Positions 1 to 12,461 of a stretch of DNA of 64,000 bases are shown here, piece by piece; the first letter of the stretch is position 1, and each line of letters starts with the position of its first letter. This DNA comes from Trichostrongylus colubriformis. Taxonomy: Eukaryota; Nematoda; Chromadorea; Rhabditida; Trichostrongylidae. Location of the stretch: the NCBI GenBank assembly GCA_963978905.1, contig OZ022261.1:30005686-30069685 (forward strand), read 5' to 3'. The position numbers were made by a program, and so were the translations under genes. The notes below the pieces were generated by a model. It worked only from the letters and a program-made list of their open reading frames with translations, searched no databases and was not told the DNA's origin.

Positions 1-2820
1 TTGTTAGCTTTGAGAAACGTTTTTCGAACGGAAAGAGGTATCCTAATGAAAAGCGCTTAGACGGGCAGAGCCTTCAAAGAAGCTAAGATGAGTTTCAAAA
101 AGCAGTAAGAATCAAAAATATACGCAAAAGTCGGTTTAAGCGTCCTATATTCTAAGTGAATAGTAAGAATAGCGGTCCCAGAGGATCAGACATGGCGGAA
201 ATAGTTCCTTTAGTATCTGGACGCCGTGCGGCGCTTATAAGATGAAGGCGAATTTATGCAAATCAAATCAATGGCAACGATAAGTTTCGAATTAGAGTAT
301 GCACAGAGGTGAACATCTAAACGGCTCCGGAATCCCATAACGATGGCAGGAATTGCATCAACGAAGTCGGCATGCTTCACGTTTCGGGGATATAGGGGGA
401 TTAGTGAGACGCCCTAGCCTCAGGGTATGGATAATAAGCCAAATCTATGCTCGGTGATAATTGAGACGTGGGAGGTGACGGAATTCAACGCTGGGATCTT
501 CCGATTATGACCTAAAGCTGTGGAACAAGGGTTGGGCAGCTAATAAAGTGTTTTTCGAAGTATTCCATAGAATCTCGATTCCGTATCCGATAACGAAGAC
601 TCGAGGGCTGATGTATGTAGGCGTGTGGTGGGAGTACTTCACGGGACGTGGCCGCACTGATCAAACACCCTCGAAAAAGACTCCTTCTAAAGGCTCCGGT
701 TCGTACATAGAAAAGCGAGAATAGTTTATATAAAACATAAATTTAATCTTTCAAGTACATCTCAAAGGTAGCTTTCTGTGATGGACAGGGAATGACTCAG
801 ACATGGAAGGAAAACACGGCTGCAAGAAAAGTTATCCACTCGTCCACTCAGTAGAAACCTTCGTAACGCATATAAAAGAACGTGAAAAATTCTAGCTCCT
901 CCCGAGGGTAAAAGTGAACGATGAACCCTGCCTTCATAGGCACCATCTGACCTGCTCTCGGGCTTAGAATTCATAGAGCACATCCCAGTGGTCCAGAGTG
1001 AAACTTTGGATGTCCATCTCATGAGTCACTAGACACCTTCTGAGACACCCATGGAATTCTTAATAAAATGGTGGCCAGTAAACCCGAGTGCAGAAGCGTT
1101 GACGAGTGTGTGTGGTCTTTCAAATGGTGAAGTGCATCTAAGCCAGCTTGTGAGGGTACTTGCTACGCATCTCAAGGTAGAAGTAGCTCAATGACAGAAT
1201 TCATTTGCAAACGTGTCGAATTTACGGCACATGAACTATTAGGTGCCTTATTGCTTCCTGATTGTCTCTTTAGAACACCCCTTCCAAACCCTGGGCCACT
1301 CATTTTTGATACTAGAATTCGGACTGCCCGTGTAGGTTGCTCAAAAACACTGTTCACGATAAACTTCACGGATTATTGGGGTCAGTCAATGTTCCACGGA
1401 GCTTGAAGAAGCAAATGAAAAAACCATAGGAACCTTCACAAATCTTCCGGGATGAGGTCCTTTAGGCCTTCGGTCTTGACCAGATCACATGCCACAAGCA
1501 GAGACTTGAATAAGTTCAACGTGATGTTATTACCAGAAAATTCAATGGCACTTCATTTTAAAAATTAATATTCGCACTGCCGTGAATATATTTACAACCT
1601 GTGCAGTTGCGGAAGAGGTTATCTGTTAACGAGAAGAACTAAAGTTAGGCCACTATCGTGAATTGGGCTTCGAAACTTGAGTGTTAGTGAATTCTATTTA
1701 TTTCTTTGCTATTCTGTGCTCATTTTTCGCTACACTACCAATTGCGCAACAATTAATGGCAGGTCTTTGGTGACGTAATAATAGACAAATGAATAAATTG
1801 AGTAGAATGGATAGCGATAACGATATCCGGGCAGAATCAAGCTCAGGAACAATCAATGCTTCATAAATGAGAGCACAATGGCAACGGCCCACATAGAAAC
1901 TCGTCGAGGTAGAAGCCTTTTCCGAGAAATCGGAAGATAACGAAAGGATGCAGGAAGCGGTTTAATGGAGAGCACGATTAGGGAAAGGGAGTGGGCTAAG
2001 AGATCGAGAGAGATACATAGAAAAACCATAAAGCATATAAATTGTCGAGAAAGCACATTTGGCACACAACCTTTCAATGGCTCATCGGCTCGCTTCACTG
2101 AACTGACCTATGTATGCTCAATGCTAAACGAGCTAACATCCTGAAAAGCGCTTTAGAGGTGGTCTGCAAGCAATGCCTTGAAGAGATCTGCTTCAAAAAC
2201 TAAGTGATAATGATAAGCCCTAAAATTCAAGCAAGGTTTGATGAAAGCTGAGAACAGTCTCTTGATTAAAAGCTGACAAAAGCGAGGTGGTGGAAAATTA
2301 TCCTATAGCTTTCAATCAAAAATTTATACCACGAAATAAGATAAAGGATTTAAGAAAGACTAAATCGAAATGAAAAAATATCCAACTTTTCTAGCGATTT
2401 AACTCAAATTTAATTGACCAGGCTAAAGTGAAAAGTATTCCCTTCGAAATGATGATTGTGAACGAAAATAAATGTGGATATGGTATGGTGAAACTAGGCC
2501 TAAGATGGGTCGAAAACCCTCAGTGGGGGTTCTACTTTGACTTGTAAAAAGGTAAAGGGCATTAGTTTTGTTATGAAAATTCCTCCAGGAATCTTCGGAT
2601 GACCCCCTTTTCTTTGAATGATTTTTGGACTGATTAGGGATCTCTGAAAATGGCTGATGATCGATTATCATGCTTTTCACCGATAATACTACTATTAATA
2701 TCGATTGACGACATTTTTCAAGGTCATCAGGAAAACTAGCGGTCACCAGCGGTGAAGAGGTGGAACACGTTTTCTCAAAAACTATCGTCTACGCAACCAT
2801 TGACCCAAGGCTGAACTCCT
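1..2820. other. Gene-free stretch, nothing recognised
   Basis: Both strands carry only short open frames (up to about 107 codons). None has recognisable motifs or a convincing run of exon-like coding sequence. I see no inverted-repeat element or tandem array. It is probably intergenic or intronic sequence, or repeats too decayed to recognise. Confidence 0.5.
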
Positions 2821-2879
2821 GATCGTTAGAGTCACGGGCGCAAAGTGGGGCCCGAAACGGTGCTGCGAAGTCTCAACCG

Positions 2880-3235
2880 GCGTCGCACACTGCGCGCGGC
2901 GAGCGGCGCGGAGGAACTCTTCGCGTGTGATTACGTACACTGCGTACACTCCCTTCGAAGTTTTACTCCCGAACTAATTATTTCTTGACTAGGATTATTA
3001 GCATGTAATGCTAATATTCCTTTTACTTCTTATGTTACTATTTTGTCTTGTCAGGGTACAAAAGTTTTTATTGTCAGATAATGATGAGATATACAGCTAT
3101 TTTTTTGAAGGACCTCCATGACACCAGCTCCTAGTATCTTGAATGGAATTCCAACGGATCGCGGCAAGTCGTATTAATGGTGCCGCGAATGCGACGCCGT
3201 GAAGCGAAAATTCGACACAAGACCACACACCTGCT
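2880..3235. repeat. Broken copy of the GC-rich 8-bp-TSD MITE
   Basis: About 2885-2915 (GCGCGCGGCGAGCGGCGCGG) resembles the left half, and 3160-3235 (ending GTGAAGCGAAAATTCGAC) resembles the right half, of the MITE at 10217-10457. The halves are separated by about 230 bp of AT-rich sequence, which suggests a later insertion or rearrangement. Recognition is by eye on degenerate sequence, so the outer limits are uncertain. Confidence 0.4.
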
Positions 3236-3309
3236 CCTTCTGCATTGCATACAATTCCTCTACATAGCACCGTACTTTGCCTTACTTCTGCGCTGATTTT
3301 TTTCATTTA

Positions 3310-5105
3310 ATTACTATGGTTCCATGCGATTACCTGCCTTTTCGTGATAAAGACAGACCGCTCCAGCACCAGAGACAGGCAGATCGTGAATTTAAAAGAA
3401 TGACAGGAAATTTCATCAAGCAAGCATTGCAAGCGTATCAAAATGCTCTGATAGCAGCTTTTTCCGCCTTTTGATTTTAAAAAAATGACCTTAAAAGTAG
3501 TAAAACTCTCACCTCAAGTACAGCAGTGGGAAAATCGAGAGACGGCCGCGATTTACGATCTGAGCTACGTCGGCTACGAGGCAGCGCTGGAACGCGACGA
3601 TCAAAAAAAAAAATAACGAAATGCACCGAAAGGCGAAAACACAGTACCTGTTGATATACTGTCATCTCTACTTTTGCTTCTGTACGTTTCTGAAAATAAT
3701 CAGAGTTACATAATTATTTTAAGGGAATACTCAAAAATTTTGCTTGGTAAAACAGCTACCGTGGAAGGTAGATAGACCACGATTAGCGACTCTGATCATT
3801 TCTTTTACTAATTTAAATAGGCTGACATTTGACTTTGAGAACAGTAATTTTTGATATCCTGTTATAAACACAGCACCTGACTCAGTGTTGCTACTTCTCA
3901 ACATCACTGTTTCATAAAGAAATGGTAACTGTTTGATATTATCACCTCCTGGTAAAGCCAAATAAACAACGATGATACATTTAGAACTTTTATGCTGCAA
4001 TAGGATCGCCACCTGAAGGCACAATCCACCTTTGGCAGACCAAGGCCCTTAACTAGACCCGTAATTGGTGGGAGATCGTTAAGGGTGCCTTTTGCCGCAC
4101 CTGCCAGTACAACCTAACTATATGCTTATAACAAAAAACACAAGTATCCATGACCGATTTCTTTAGCGAGCTTTTCCTTTGTTTTCGCTTTTTACTAGTA
4201 GAAACGCACAAGTGTGTTCGTCTTCCTCCTATGACTTTGTCAGCAATTGTTAGCGCATCTAGGCGCGCAATAAATTAATAAATAATTAAGTAGTATGGAG
4301 GGAAGTCTTAACATTGATTGCGGTACACATCTCTAGTTCCTGAACTTGTAATCGCAAACCCGGACAAAAGGATGAATTCTTCTAAAAAAAATAACAGACT
4401 TCTACGAACGCTTCCACGTCCGGCAGCGGATGAAGTCGTTCCATTCGACGCTTTAGCATATTGTACACTTCTTGTACGATGCATACAAGTGCGAATCATT
4501 ATCAGGTGTCGAATGAGTAGAATATGTGTGTAACAGTATGTAGTCAAATGAGCAAATGCTTCAAATGGGCTTTGATGTCTTTGTCATTGCTGTTTCAATC
4601 TCGACATCCACCGATTCCGTCAAGTGTTTGCTCACTAAGAGTCCATGAGCTGCCGAAATCTCGATTAGGAATTGTTGCAATATGTAAGCGTAGAGTTGCA
4701 GTAAATGGAAGTAATTTATTGTGATGTAGAAAATCATTACTGCTTCGAAAATGCTCTAATTCTTTGTTTCAAAAATGTTTTTCTTTTCTGTGTTCTTTTT
4801 CTGTTTTCTTGGAACATTATTCTTGTTGAAACCCCTCCTTGGTTACGGCATGTCGCTTGACATATCAAATAAATATACATGTAATTAAATAATTCACGGA
4901 GAACATCATGATTTTTGATATTTTACTTCTTTGCAAAATATGACAAATATTTTGAAACGAACTGTAATGAACAAGTAGATTCGTAGGCTGGTTATCTTTA
5001 CTTCACTAGTTCACTTGTACTAGTATTTGTTTTCATATAGTTTTATTTATCTGATGTTGTTATTACTTTTGGCACATTGATTAATAAAGAGTAAGAAGGA
5101 TAGAG
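3310..5105. other. Gene-free stretch, nothing recognised
   Basis: AT-rich sequence with short frames only. No transposon termini, tandem repeats or tRNA-like boxes were recognised. Confidence 0.45.
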
Positions 5106-5117
5106 TTTGGACATTAA

Positions 5118-5393
5118 CCAATCCCTTCTTTGGACTGCGCCGTGCATTCTAATTCCATTCAGAATCATGGTGGCAGGTGAACGCGATTTCGCCTATACAA
5201 TGACTTCCAGGGACCAGCCAATATACAAAAAAAGGGCTTTCAACGTTCCAGACGAGGCTGGTCTCGTCACCTACCACAAAGGGATGGGAGGCTTGATTTG
5301 GCTGCGTGAGCGCTGATGCGGCATTTGATCTTCGGACCATGAGAGTGGGATGCGCGCCACCTGTCACTACACCACCTCCGCCCTACATTGATG
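5118..5393 (-). mobile_element. tRNA-derived SINE, copy 1
   Basis: Read on the minus strand from 5393, the head contains an A-box-like TGGTGTAGTGACAGG. About 40 bp later a B-box-like GATCAAATGCC follows, the spacing expected of an internal RNA polymerase III promoter. The whole unit matches 47767-48031 with many substitutions, including the shared CACCTGTCACTACACCACC block (plus-strand reading) and the distal CAATCCCTTC end. The family head is therefore tRNA-like. Apparent frames over it are by-products of the repeat. Confidence 0.7.
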
Positions 5394-5399
5394 AACACT

Positions 5400-6540
5400 A
5401 CCTCATTAATATTAGCTATTTATTAGTTTCAATATTTGTCTCAACGTTTTACCTATTATATTATTTCGATACAGTCTTACCTGCGACACCTTTTGACCGC
5501 CTCGGGGGTGGAGCGAGTGATTGGCGTCGAAGGGCAAACGCTCGACCAACTACCATTACATCTATAACAAATCATCAATATACATGACATCATTTTTATG
5601 AAGACAAAAAAATGCCAAATTCTCTCAGGAATACTCATGCAGTTCTCTTGAGTGCAACTGGGTTATATCACAGAAGATATGAAATCGAGGACTAATCGAT
5701 GGCTATTTAGAAAAATGATAAAAAGTGTCCAACAAAGAATAAAGAAAGACTGCCATGATAAGTCGCTGTGGGGCAAATTGTCTTCTGAATCAGAACTAAC
5801 CCTTCTAGACACACAGTCAGGTTTTGCGGACATTTTGTGCACAATTTAAATTTGGCGCAAAAACACTGGCTGTTTTCTGCGCCTTTCTGTGCTCTCTTTG
5901 GATGACTTCAGTTACACCATTCACCAGAAATCGCTTCTCTCCTTTGAGTGGTCCTCCACCTTCAAGCAGTTCCTGCTTATCGAAGATATTAGGTTATATT
6001 ATGTAATATAATATAGGAATTAAGAATATATATTATTGAAGACTCAAAGAAGAGGGAAAATAAAACATCCTGCACTAATCAACCCCTTTTGGCACGCACC
6101 ACACATTCTTCTTCCAATCGGAATCGGCCTTTGGTTGCGATTTGGCCTACTTGACGTCTTGGTGGGATCAGCTCAAGTGTTGGTCAGGATTTTGTTCTCA
6201 GATAAATACGATGAATGGAAGGATTGGATAGCGTGGCTGGGCACTGATCCATTATGACCCTGGGCGAAACTGGGAGTAGTGCTGCTAGTCATTACATCAT
6301 TTTCGCCTCCTATCACAAATTTAGAGAAATTTCAAAAAACATTGTCACATCTGCATTAAATAACCTTCTGGAGATTTCCACACTTGCAAAGGCTGTTTCC
6401 TAAAAGGGAGACAGTAAGATACACATGCCACCCTAAGCCGATGGTAAAACTGCAAGTAATACTCGAGAACTTTTTGTCTAAAGCGCTCAACGGAAAAATG
6501 TCTCCCTACTGGATATAAAACGCTTAATCTGCGTGTAGGT
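5400..6540. other. Gene-free stretch with a possible SINE-tail fragment
   Basis: About 6078-6140 (near ACCACACATTCTTCTTCCAA) weakly resembles the distal end of the SINE at 5118-5393, in the same orientation. It may be a decayed second tail. The rest has no recognisable gene or repeat. Confidence 0.35.
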
Positions 6541-6544
6541 CCCT

Positions 6545-7160
6545 CCGTCCCTCCGTCCACTGTCACGAAAAACAACCTGTGGAGATGGGAACAAGTTTGG
6601 GATGGCTAGGGCATGTGCCAAGCATTAAGAAGCACACATGGATCAACCTAAGCCCGCTCACAGTGGGCGAAAAGTGCACTGGAATAATCCGCTTTCAGAC
6701 CGAAAATTGATAATTGGATTCTTATATGACTCAGTTGTGAGGGGAAGATGGATAGAGGTCAGATGAGTTTTTGAAGGTCACGAACGAGTCCTGGGCACAG
6801 TGGGCGGAGCACTTGTAGTGGTAGGCGGAGCTTTCGCGTTACGTAAAAAACAACCTGTATAGATGGGGACAAGTTCAGGATGGGTAGAATATGGAGACCG
6901 GGAGAAAAAGGAAGTGATCATTGGTGGCTGGAGCTATGAAAGGACGAAACGTTTGAGCGGTGGGCTGAGCTCTTACAGTAGTGGGCGGGCTTGGCATTAC
7001 ATGAAAAACAACCCGTGGGGATGGAGTAAACTTCGAAAAGGATAGGGCATGGAAAAGGAATCAAGGCGCACAAATGAATCACATAAGCCCCACCTACGGT
7101 GGGTGGAGCATGCACCGAAATGATCTTTCCCCAGGAGAAAAAAAAACCATGGATCGATAT
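6545..7160. repeat. Degenerate tandem repeat with a shared 'AAAACAACC' segment
   Basis: A segment of the form AAAACAACCTGTGGAGATGG starts near 6567, 6846 and 7001. Each copy is followed by related GGGACAAGTT/GGATGG and 'GTGGGCGGAGC' text. Spacings are about 279 and 155 bp, so units are unequal or partly lost. Frames across it are composition effects. Confidence 0.5.
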
Positions 7161-7164
7161 GTTG

Positions 7165-9480
7165 GCGCTCATGGTGTTTCGCAAAGTGTGCATCAGTCAA
7201 GTGGTCTAACTACATAATGATTGGCTGTAGGAGAGCTTACGTTTAATTTGATATTCCAGCTGAAAAAGTACAACACACATAGCCATTAACCGATCATGAC
7301 GAGGAACAAATACTCGATGGAACTAGGTGAGATCCCTTTGTGTAAACTAGAAAGAGGTATCATTTTTCTTGTAGAACTTTCGATGCTTTCCCGAAAAAAC
7401 TCCAGATTTCAACAGAACTTTTGCAAGTGCTGTTAAAAGAGGTAATCAGCATCGAAAACACACTCGCTACCACAAAGTCAGGTATCAAAGCAATGACCAG
7501 TATTTTTTTCTAGATGACGGACTTAAGGCAGAATTTAAGCACCTAACCCAACATCTCATGAACTCAGCAAGAAACTAACAAAAAAATTAAGACTCGCGCT
7601 GCACCACGTGCAAGTCGCAGTACGTTGTGACGTAGTGCATCAGAAGCTTTCCACTGACGAAGCATACGATCAAATTACGAAAAATTTACTATTAATATTG
7701 ATAGTTTATTAAAAGTGCAAATATATAGTTCAGTTACTGAATCACAAAAGTCACACTCATAGTGAACACCCCTCAAAAAAATTGAGCCGCTTCATGAATT
7801 AAATGTGTTAATAATTAGAACAACTTCAGATATCAGAAGACGATCAAGCTGGTCAAAATGTTAAATCAAATGAAATAATGCATTACAAAATTGAAGCTCT
7901 AACTGCCGAACGCTTATCGAAAAAACGTAATAATTATAATTTTGTACAGTATGGTATCAACTGAAAAAGCTGGCAATACAGCTCAAAACACGAAGAGGTG
8001 TCAATTTTGGCCTACGGTCAGAACTACCGTAACGCTTGCAGCTCGTTAGGTTGTAGACATTGCACCCACGACACCTTGCTAAGACGTCGAGAGTGAATTC
8101 AATAGAATTTTTTACCACGAACAACCTTTTTCTTACCCTTTCACTTACTATCCCATTCACTGTTTCACTTGATTGGTGCAATTTGTTCTTACTTATTTGG
8201 CAATATCATGAATGAATGAAATACACCTCACGAGACAACAAACGGCATCTTTTACAGCCCAAAGGTGATGTTGCAGTGCGAAGAAATGCACGGAGATGCC
8301 AGTACAGACCACAAGGTCGCGCTTTCAAATCCAGGTTCTCGATTATTGCTTTCAGCTCCAAATGTTCGTTTTAAAACGATCATTACTCCCCAACTCCCTC
8401 ATTCTCCTGACCCCTCCTGCTTCCTTTAAAGAATATACTCAAAGAGTCTACAATGAAGAGTCAGGTTTCAGCTATTCCTGCGAAACTGCTATCCTCAGTA
8501 TTGTGCTATCTTACGTGTCATCGTGCACGATCTCACTTGAAGGCAGTATTACGGGAAAGTCGGACGAAAAGTAAAAGGAGTAGTGAACGTGAAGTCGATC
8601 CAGTTTTCCATTGGCATGATGCCAAGTGAACACAAGGGAATGTTAGGAAATACGACAGCATCTACTTTTTGTAGTGAGCTTCAAGCTAAAACTGCGAAAG
8701 CGCGCCGCAAAACCTTCGATCCTGCCGCATCTCCTTGGCTGCTCCCACCCCAGTAAATCGGGAATTACGTCATCCGAAGGCGGGATCGACTTATCAAGAG
8801 GCAGGACAGATGGGCGGTTGCGGCGTTTTGTGGCGTTTCTACAGCTCGGAGGGAGGCTTTTCACCGGGATTTCGCCACAGGTAGCTTTCTTGGGCTTCGG
8901 ATTACCATGTGAGTGACTTCTTGTAGGGATTTCTCCATTACCACATTACCCCTAATGCTGTCTTGCGTGTATTTTCCCTCTGCAAGCAATTGTCGTGAGA
9001 GGACACTGACTGTGAGTGAGGAAAATAACGCAGTTATTTGTGATTGCCCATGACGACACATGCGATTTCGCGATCGTGAGAGCTATAACCTTAGCGTAGA
9101 TTCTGCATTGCTTTTACCCTCATGTAAGAATTGAACACTTTATGTTATTTAATTATTTATTTACTATGCGCCAGACAGACACGTTGGAACAGTCAAAGCG
9201 CGAATTAATTGATCACGACATTATGCATTATGAGTGGTAAGCCAAGAGGACGGTGTCCGATCATCCACCGAGGCAACAATACCCTCGAGGATAATGGAGA
9301 ACCAGCACATCACTTCTTGTGATCCGATCACTGGCAGAAGAGAACGACTGAAAACCACAACTGGAAGGACCTAGCAAAATAGAGAAGGAAACTACGTAAA
9401 CCCTGAATCTACTAGCATAACGAATAAGTGCCCGCACCAACTGGTAATGCTAACCCTAGTGGGGTTGGAGCAGGGCTCTT
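7165..9480. other. Gene-free stretch with a GC-rich patch
   Basis: Mostly AT-rich with no recognised element. A GC-richer patch at about 8690-8870 can be read as an 80-codon frame on one strand and a 73-codon frame on the other. Neither has recognisable motifs. Such two-strand openness is common in old GC-rich repeats. Confidence 0.4.
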
Positions 9481-9481
9481 G

Positions 9482-10760
9482 CCTAAACCTGCCCGAACTT
9501 GGAAACGGAAGTATCAGGGAAGACAGGTAAATGCCGGATGTTCGAATACACTAAAAACTGGGGGAAATGAAAATTTTTCTCTCAGAAATAAATGGGAAAA
9601 GTTCATTCCCATTCAGGAGTGCATTTCTATATTGCACCACCTATCAATATAAGCAAATCAATCATCAATATAAATACCAAACAATTATCAATATCAGTAT
9701 CAAGTATCTTGTATTATCGATGAAAGTTCAACCGATCAAGTTGGATAGGTATCGATATGAGTAACAAAAACTATGTGCGTCGAGGTTGCAAGAAAATGAA
9801 ATTCAAGGATACCTCATGAAGCATTAAGATATTTCATTCATTCGCAACAGCTCCCCATGCATGATGAAACTTACTGAGATATAAAGAAGTAATGCTCAGC
9901 TGAATAACACGCTTTTTCAGTGAAGTTGCCTCATTCCTTGTTTTGTTTTCGCCTTGATACTTCTGCTTTTCCCCGCAGTGCATCATAATAGCGTTACCAA
10001 ATGAGTGATGAATTGTGGACAAGAGTGAAAGCTGATTGGGCGTTACTCGGAAAAACGCTACTCGGTCCATCGAATGCTTTAAATCAACATATTATATTTC
10101 AAAGTAATGAGAAATAAGAATGCACTACCGGGTAAAGCAATGTAATGAAGGAATGTTGCCATCCTTAGAGTTGCCAGTAGTCATTTTAATATTAGGTTGG
10201 TGCATGAGCCTTTCAACGGGTGGGGGTCACGAGGTCGAATTTCCGCGCGGCCGCGCGCGACGAGCGGCGCGGCGGGTGCGAGTGCCAGTGGCAGGGCATG
10301 GCAGATCTAATGCGAGGCAGTGTGGCATAAGTGGAAGAGCAGACGTGACGCAGTCACACTCCGCCGTTTTCCACGGGCAATCGATACGGCGAGTTGTACT
10401 GATGGCGCCGAGAGTGCACCGCCGCGAAGCGGAAATTCGACCTCGTGGCCCGACCCGCCTTTCAATAAATGCGACTTTTTTTTAAGAGTTGAATACCTTG
10501 AAGATACATTCCAGAAATACCTCGAGTGGGTTGAAACGCTCAATTATCAAGTAGGAGTGCTGAAGGATATGCCGACGAAGAAAAATTCAAAAGATGCCCC
10601 GAAAGTGGCAAAAATCATACATATGTCTTAATGCTTTATAAGGTATTCTCATGTTTCATGTGATTGTAAGGCATTCTCAAAAACTAGTCACCCCAATGGA
10701 CACATATCGATTACCTCTCCAAGTTGATCGGTTGAACTTTTGTCGATGCCTAAATCTGCC
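9482..10760. repeat. Dispersed repeat pair flanking the 10.2-kb MITE
   Basis: The text CTGCC(C/T)GAACTTGGAAACG occurs near 9490 and again near 10757 in direct orientation. Segments 9724-9760 (AGTTCAACCGATCAAGTTGG) and 10703-10741 (CCAAGTTGATCGGTTGAACT) are inverted copies of each other. The MITE at 10217-10457 lies between them. This looks like an older element invaded by a younger one, but its termini are not defined. Confidence 0.4.
10217..10457. mobile_element. GC-rich MITE with 8-bp TSD, copy a
   Basis: A 241-bp foldback-type element. It begins CGGGTGGGGGTCACGAGG and ends with the near inverse CCTCGTGGCCCGACCCG. The 8-bp direct repeat CCTTTCAA flanks it at 10209-10216 and 10458-10465. 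The core (GTGCGAGTGCCAGTGGCAGG) is shared with 24821-25060 and 61238-61467. The 8-bp duplication suggests mobilisation by a hAT-like transposase, but no coding sequence is present. Confidence 0.8.
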
Positions 10761-11357
10761 TAAACTTGGAAACGCAAGTGTCAGGTAATTCTGGTACTGA
10801 CATTGAATCGCCTTACCACGTCGGCAACCGCGCGTTTTTTCACGGGTCTGCCACGTGGGACATCGCGCGCTCGCCTTGCCGAGAATTGCGTCCCAGCATT
10901 AGGATTTTTGATATTACCTTTCCAAGCCCGCTGGATTTCGCGCGTACCTTGAGCGCTAATACAAAGTAGTGAGCGCTGCGGAGTTTTAGATACCCATCGA
11001 GGGCTTGAATAAGAGATTACTGCATGGTAGTGATGGGAAGTGCTTAATCAGATGATGGGCATGTGAAGAAATTCGAGGTCTCGCAGGTATAAATATCTTA
11101 AACAAGAACTGAATGACCACAAATCTCCTAACTGACTATGGATACCTACAACGACTTCACACGAGCTGAATGCTAGTTTTAACGATCTGTGGATCGACAG
11201 CGATGATAACATACCTGTGCTGGATGACGATACAAAGCATGAAAAAAAAACTTGTTGAAAAGATGTAAGTGTGCGATTTTGACCCTAGATACTCTTGTGC
11301 ATGTTGATCAAAATTAATTATTTGTGGATTTCAAATCAGTTGAAAAAAGGAGTTTTC

Positions 11358-11435
11358 TGTGCTGCATCCCACCATTGGGACGCATTGTCCCACGCGGCAG
11401 AAAACGTGCGTCCCACCATTGGGACGCAATGTCGC
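11358..11435. repeat. Short direct duplication 'TCCCACCATTGGGACGCA'
   Basis: The 18-bp text TCCCACCATTGGGACGCA occurs twice about 46 bp apart, followed by (T/A)TGTC. It immediately precedes the TTAA element at 11440. The units are internally palindromic (CCCA..TGGG), so they may be terminal or subterminal pieces of another decayed element. Confidence 0.5.
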
Positions 11436-11439
11436 CGTG

Positions 11440-11852
11440 TTAAAGACACCGGGAGTGGTAAATTTGGCAAATTGGGGTATTACGAAAGTAGGAGTGCTCA
11501 GCAATATGATAGTAGAGAAAGAACGATATGAAACTGCGAAAAAACCGAGCAATAGGAACCTGAAAATCCGCCTTTTCTCTTTTGTCCTCTGCGTCACTGG
11601 CCAGAGTGGACTGAAGACAGGCCAGAGTCTATAGCAGCAAGCCGCGATCGTTGTCCCGCACCTCGATGGCGACTCGCCCGGGCGTATGACCGCATGACGG
11701 CATGACGAGGTGCGGTGTCGCCATAAGACCCCAAGCCGCGTTTTTTCAATGCGATTTTCGCCACATGTGACCTCTTCTGAAGGAGAAGGTTCGTTCCAGA
11801 GCACATGTACTCGCAGATCTCAGTCTTCCCTTACCCCTACTGGTGCTTTTAA
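11440..11852. mobile_element. TTAA-flanked MITE, GC-rich-core variant
   Basis: Left end is TTAAAGACACCGGGAGTGG. The right end, read inverted, is TTAAAAGCACCAGTAGGGG, giving imperfect terminal inverted repeats bounded by TTAA at 11440-11443 and 11849-11852. The interior is homologous to 20578-20995 (inverted) and 23803-24174 through a 'TGTGGCGAAA' region and a GC-rich core. TTAA targets are characteristic of piggyBac-type transposases. A 157-codon frame over this repeat is not a gene. Confidence 0.6.
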
Positions 11853-12197
11853 GACGAAACACATATGACGTTCCCAGCGCGCACACCGTACGCAGTCTCG
11901 CGAAATCCTGTCCTAATGACACACCGCTCGCATATTAGAGATGTTTGGAACCTAATGTGCTAAGAAAGACCGATAAGGTGTCCCATATAAGAAATGCAGG
12001 TCTTTCAGTTGACCACCAAATGCACAGGTATATGGTCCCTCTTGCTGGTCAACAGGCAACGATGATGATTTGTGTTGTCATCCTTTTTGCTGTAATAATA
12101 GCGTGACTTTTTTGAGTGGTCAACAATTTTTCTGCACCCTGTGGTTAATTTGCTTTGCGGAAGACTCATGGAATAACATTCCTCACGTTCACTTGAA

Positions 12198-12461
12198 GCA
12201 GGACGTGATCCAAATTGGTAATGCTTGATAGGATTCGATAAGGAGCGTCTGAAGGCAAATGTCACCAGAATCGTTTCGCCTTTCGAGTTGACCCTAGACC
12301 GTTAACCCTCATAGGTGTAGTGCGAGGTGGGACGAGTTTATTAATGGTAGGTGACCGGCACTGATGACGGTTGATTGAACTCGATAAGTAGTGTGAAAAG
12401 GCTAGAGTCGTCGAATCCGTTTCGCTTTTCGCATCGATCCTAGAGTGTTCATACTCATAGG
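12198..12461 (+). repeat. 145-bp satellite array 1, left part
   Basis: Degenerate tandem repeat with landmarks GTGATCCAAATTG, TTGATAAGATTTGATAAGGA and GGTGGGAC..ATTAATGG. The landmark at 12327 continues in phase with 13474 once the 1002 bp added by the CAGGG element and its TSD are removed (12327 to 12472 = 145 bp). This shows one array that was split by insertion. Confidence 0.65.

Noticed and set aside
6545..7160. CRISPR-like or regularly spaced array
   Set aside because: Units are unequal and degenerate, spacers are not uniform, and the genome is eukaryotic.
11331..11804. 157-codon minus-strand frame
   Set aside because: Coincides with the TTAA MITE 11440-11852 and its flank.
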